Assembly: GCA_038380795.1 (NCBI GenBank)
Contig: CM076272.1
Coordinates: forward strand, 6,010,001 to 6,074,000
Direction: 5' to 3'
Length of the DNA stretch: 64,000 nt
Origin: Pyrocephalus nanus
Lineage: Eukaryota; Chordata; Aves; Passeriformes; Tyrannidae
Shown here: one piece after another, positions 63,120 through 64,000 of the stretch
Layout of the letters: each line of letters opens with the position of its first letter
How positions within the stretch are numbered: position 1 is the stretch's first letter
Translations under genes and position numbers: made by a program
The notes under the pieces: model-generated
Databases searched by the model: none
What the model was told of the DNA's origin: nothing
Seen by the model: only the letters and a program-made list of their open reading frames with translations

Positions 63120-64000
63120 GTAAGGGAAGACAACTTGGTTTTGCATGATTATAAAGACTGTGTTTTGGAAAGGCAGATCTGATTTTTACTCAGTGGAAGC
63201 CATGAGGATTTGACTGGTTTGATTCTTGCTCATTTTCCTCTATTTGTGTGCTACATTTATTCATGGGCAGACAATTAGATAATCTCACATCAGTATTTCT
63301 TATATTTTACAGGAATGAAAGCATGTAAGTCCTAATTTGACTAGTATACCATCAGCTCAGTATAGTGGTGCAGCACTATTCAGCTACTATGCTGGTAACT
63401 AAATTCTTTTTTTCTGTATTTACTTGTGATGACAAAGGCTCAGTATGGCTCCATTTCAGTAAATGGAGGGGGTTTTTTTTAAACCAGTTTGGCACCTAAC
63501 TTGTGGTGCTTATCACATTAGGACTCTGTTGAATTTGTATTTTCTAATTATATGGTTGACAGCTGGGATGGTGACTGTGTGAAGGATACCTGTGCTATGG
63601 ACTTCTCCAGCTGCATGTTGGACTGATTGTCTTGTAACACAAAGCAGCAGCAGCTCTAGTAGTGCTCTGCCACTCCCCTGGAGTCCTAATACTTGGATGA
63701 TAAAGTCTCAGTCAGAGAACATGGTTTGTAAAATATTTATTTTGTTTGTCCTTTTGTACACAAGAGCTGGGCCCACTGCCTCAGATGAGGTAAATAATTA
63801 ATTATTCAAATATGCTATTGGATTCTCAGGAATTTAGTTTGTCTTTTTGTTTTAAATTACATTTTTAAAAGTTGCTTTTCACACAACTTCAAAGACCAAA
63901 AAGGATTTGTGCACAGAGGAACAGCTGAGCTGTCTTTGTGATTTGCCTGTTTTGCAGCAACAAAGACCCTTCCAAAGATGTGCTGAAGGAAGTATTAGAA
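63120..64000 (+). other. THSD4: Start of the next THSD4 intron, runs off the window
   Basis: The intron starts GTAAGG. No exon continuing the cysteine-rich module (expected to begin by completing a Val codon, then KGN-type sequence in the human protein) is found before 64000. No repeats or genes are recognised in this stretch. Confidence 0.85.

Noticed and set aside
1..64000. CRISPR arrays, operons, tRNA or rRNA genes
   Set aside because: No such structure was seen. The short-period repeats are minisatellites, and the window is avian-type nuclear DNA.

Overview
The window is vertebrate nuclear DNA, almost certainly from a bird. It is AT-rich and mostly non-coding. Its interspersed repeats are CR1 non-LTR retrotransposons, one ending in the ATTCTATG repeat tail typical of avian CR1, plus LTR fragments of endogenous retroviruses. 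A clean solo LTR and a second LTR-like piece resemble songbird elements, which makes a passerine plausible but not proven. There is no bacterial or viral gene organisation, no operon and no CRISPR.

One gene explains the coding content: THSD4 (thrombospondin type-1 domain containing 4, also ADAMTSL6), a secreted extracellular-matrix protein that binds fibrillin-1. It lies on the + strand. I can place four coding exons. They are a signal-peptide exon (CDS 12282-12380), an exon with the first thrombospondin type-1 repeat (28121-28584), a basic spacer exon (42973-43402) and the start of the ADAMTS-type cysteine-rich region (63017-63119). Their splice phases fit together (0, 2, 0, then 1), giving 365 codons plus one base. 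The rest of the gene lies beyond the right edge.

Layout: 1-12228 is upstream or 5' intronic sequence with a 15-bp minisatellite (9451-9546) and one exon-like segment (8335-8440). Intron 12381-28120 holds three CR1-type remnants, the clearest at 17812-18805. Intron 28585-42972 is repeat-poor. Intron 43403-63016 holds an LTR fragment (about 44113-44266), a CR1 3' end (about 47154-47502) and a 941-bp solo LTR with 5-bp target duplications (53838-54778). 63120-64000 opens the next intron.

I found no convincing undescribed system. The observations most worth a second look are the signal-peptide exon and its start (TATA motif versus splice acceptor), a 6-residue tandem duplication in exon 2, the candidate 5' exon, and the 58-bp internal repeats of the solo LTR.
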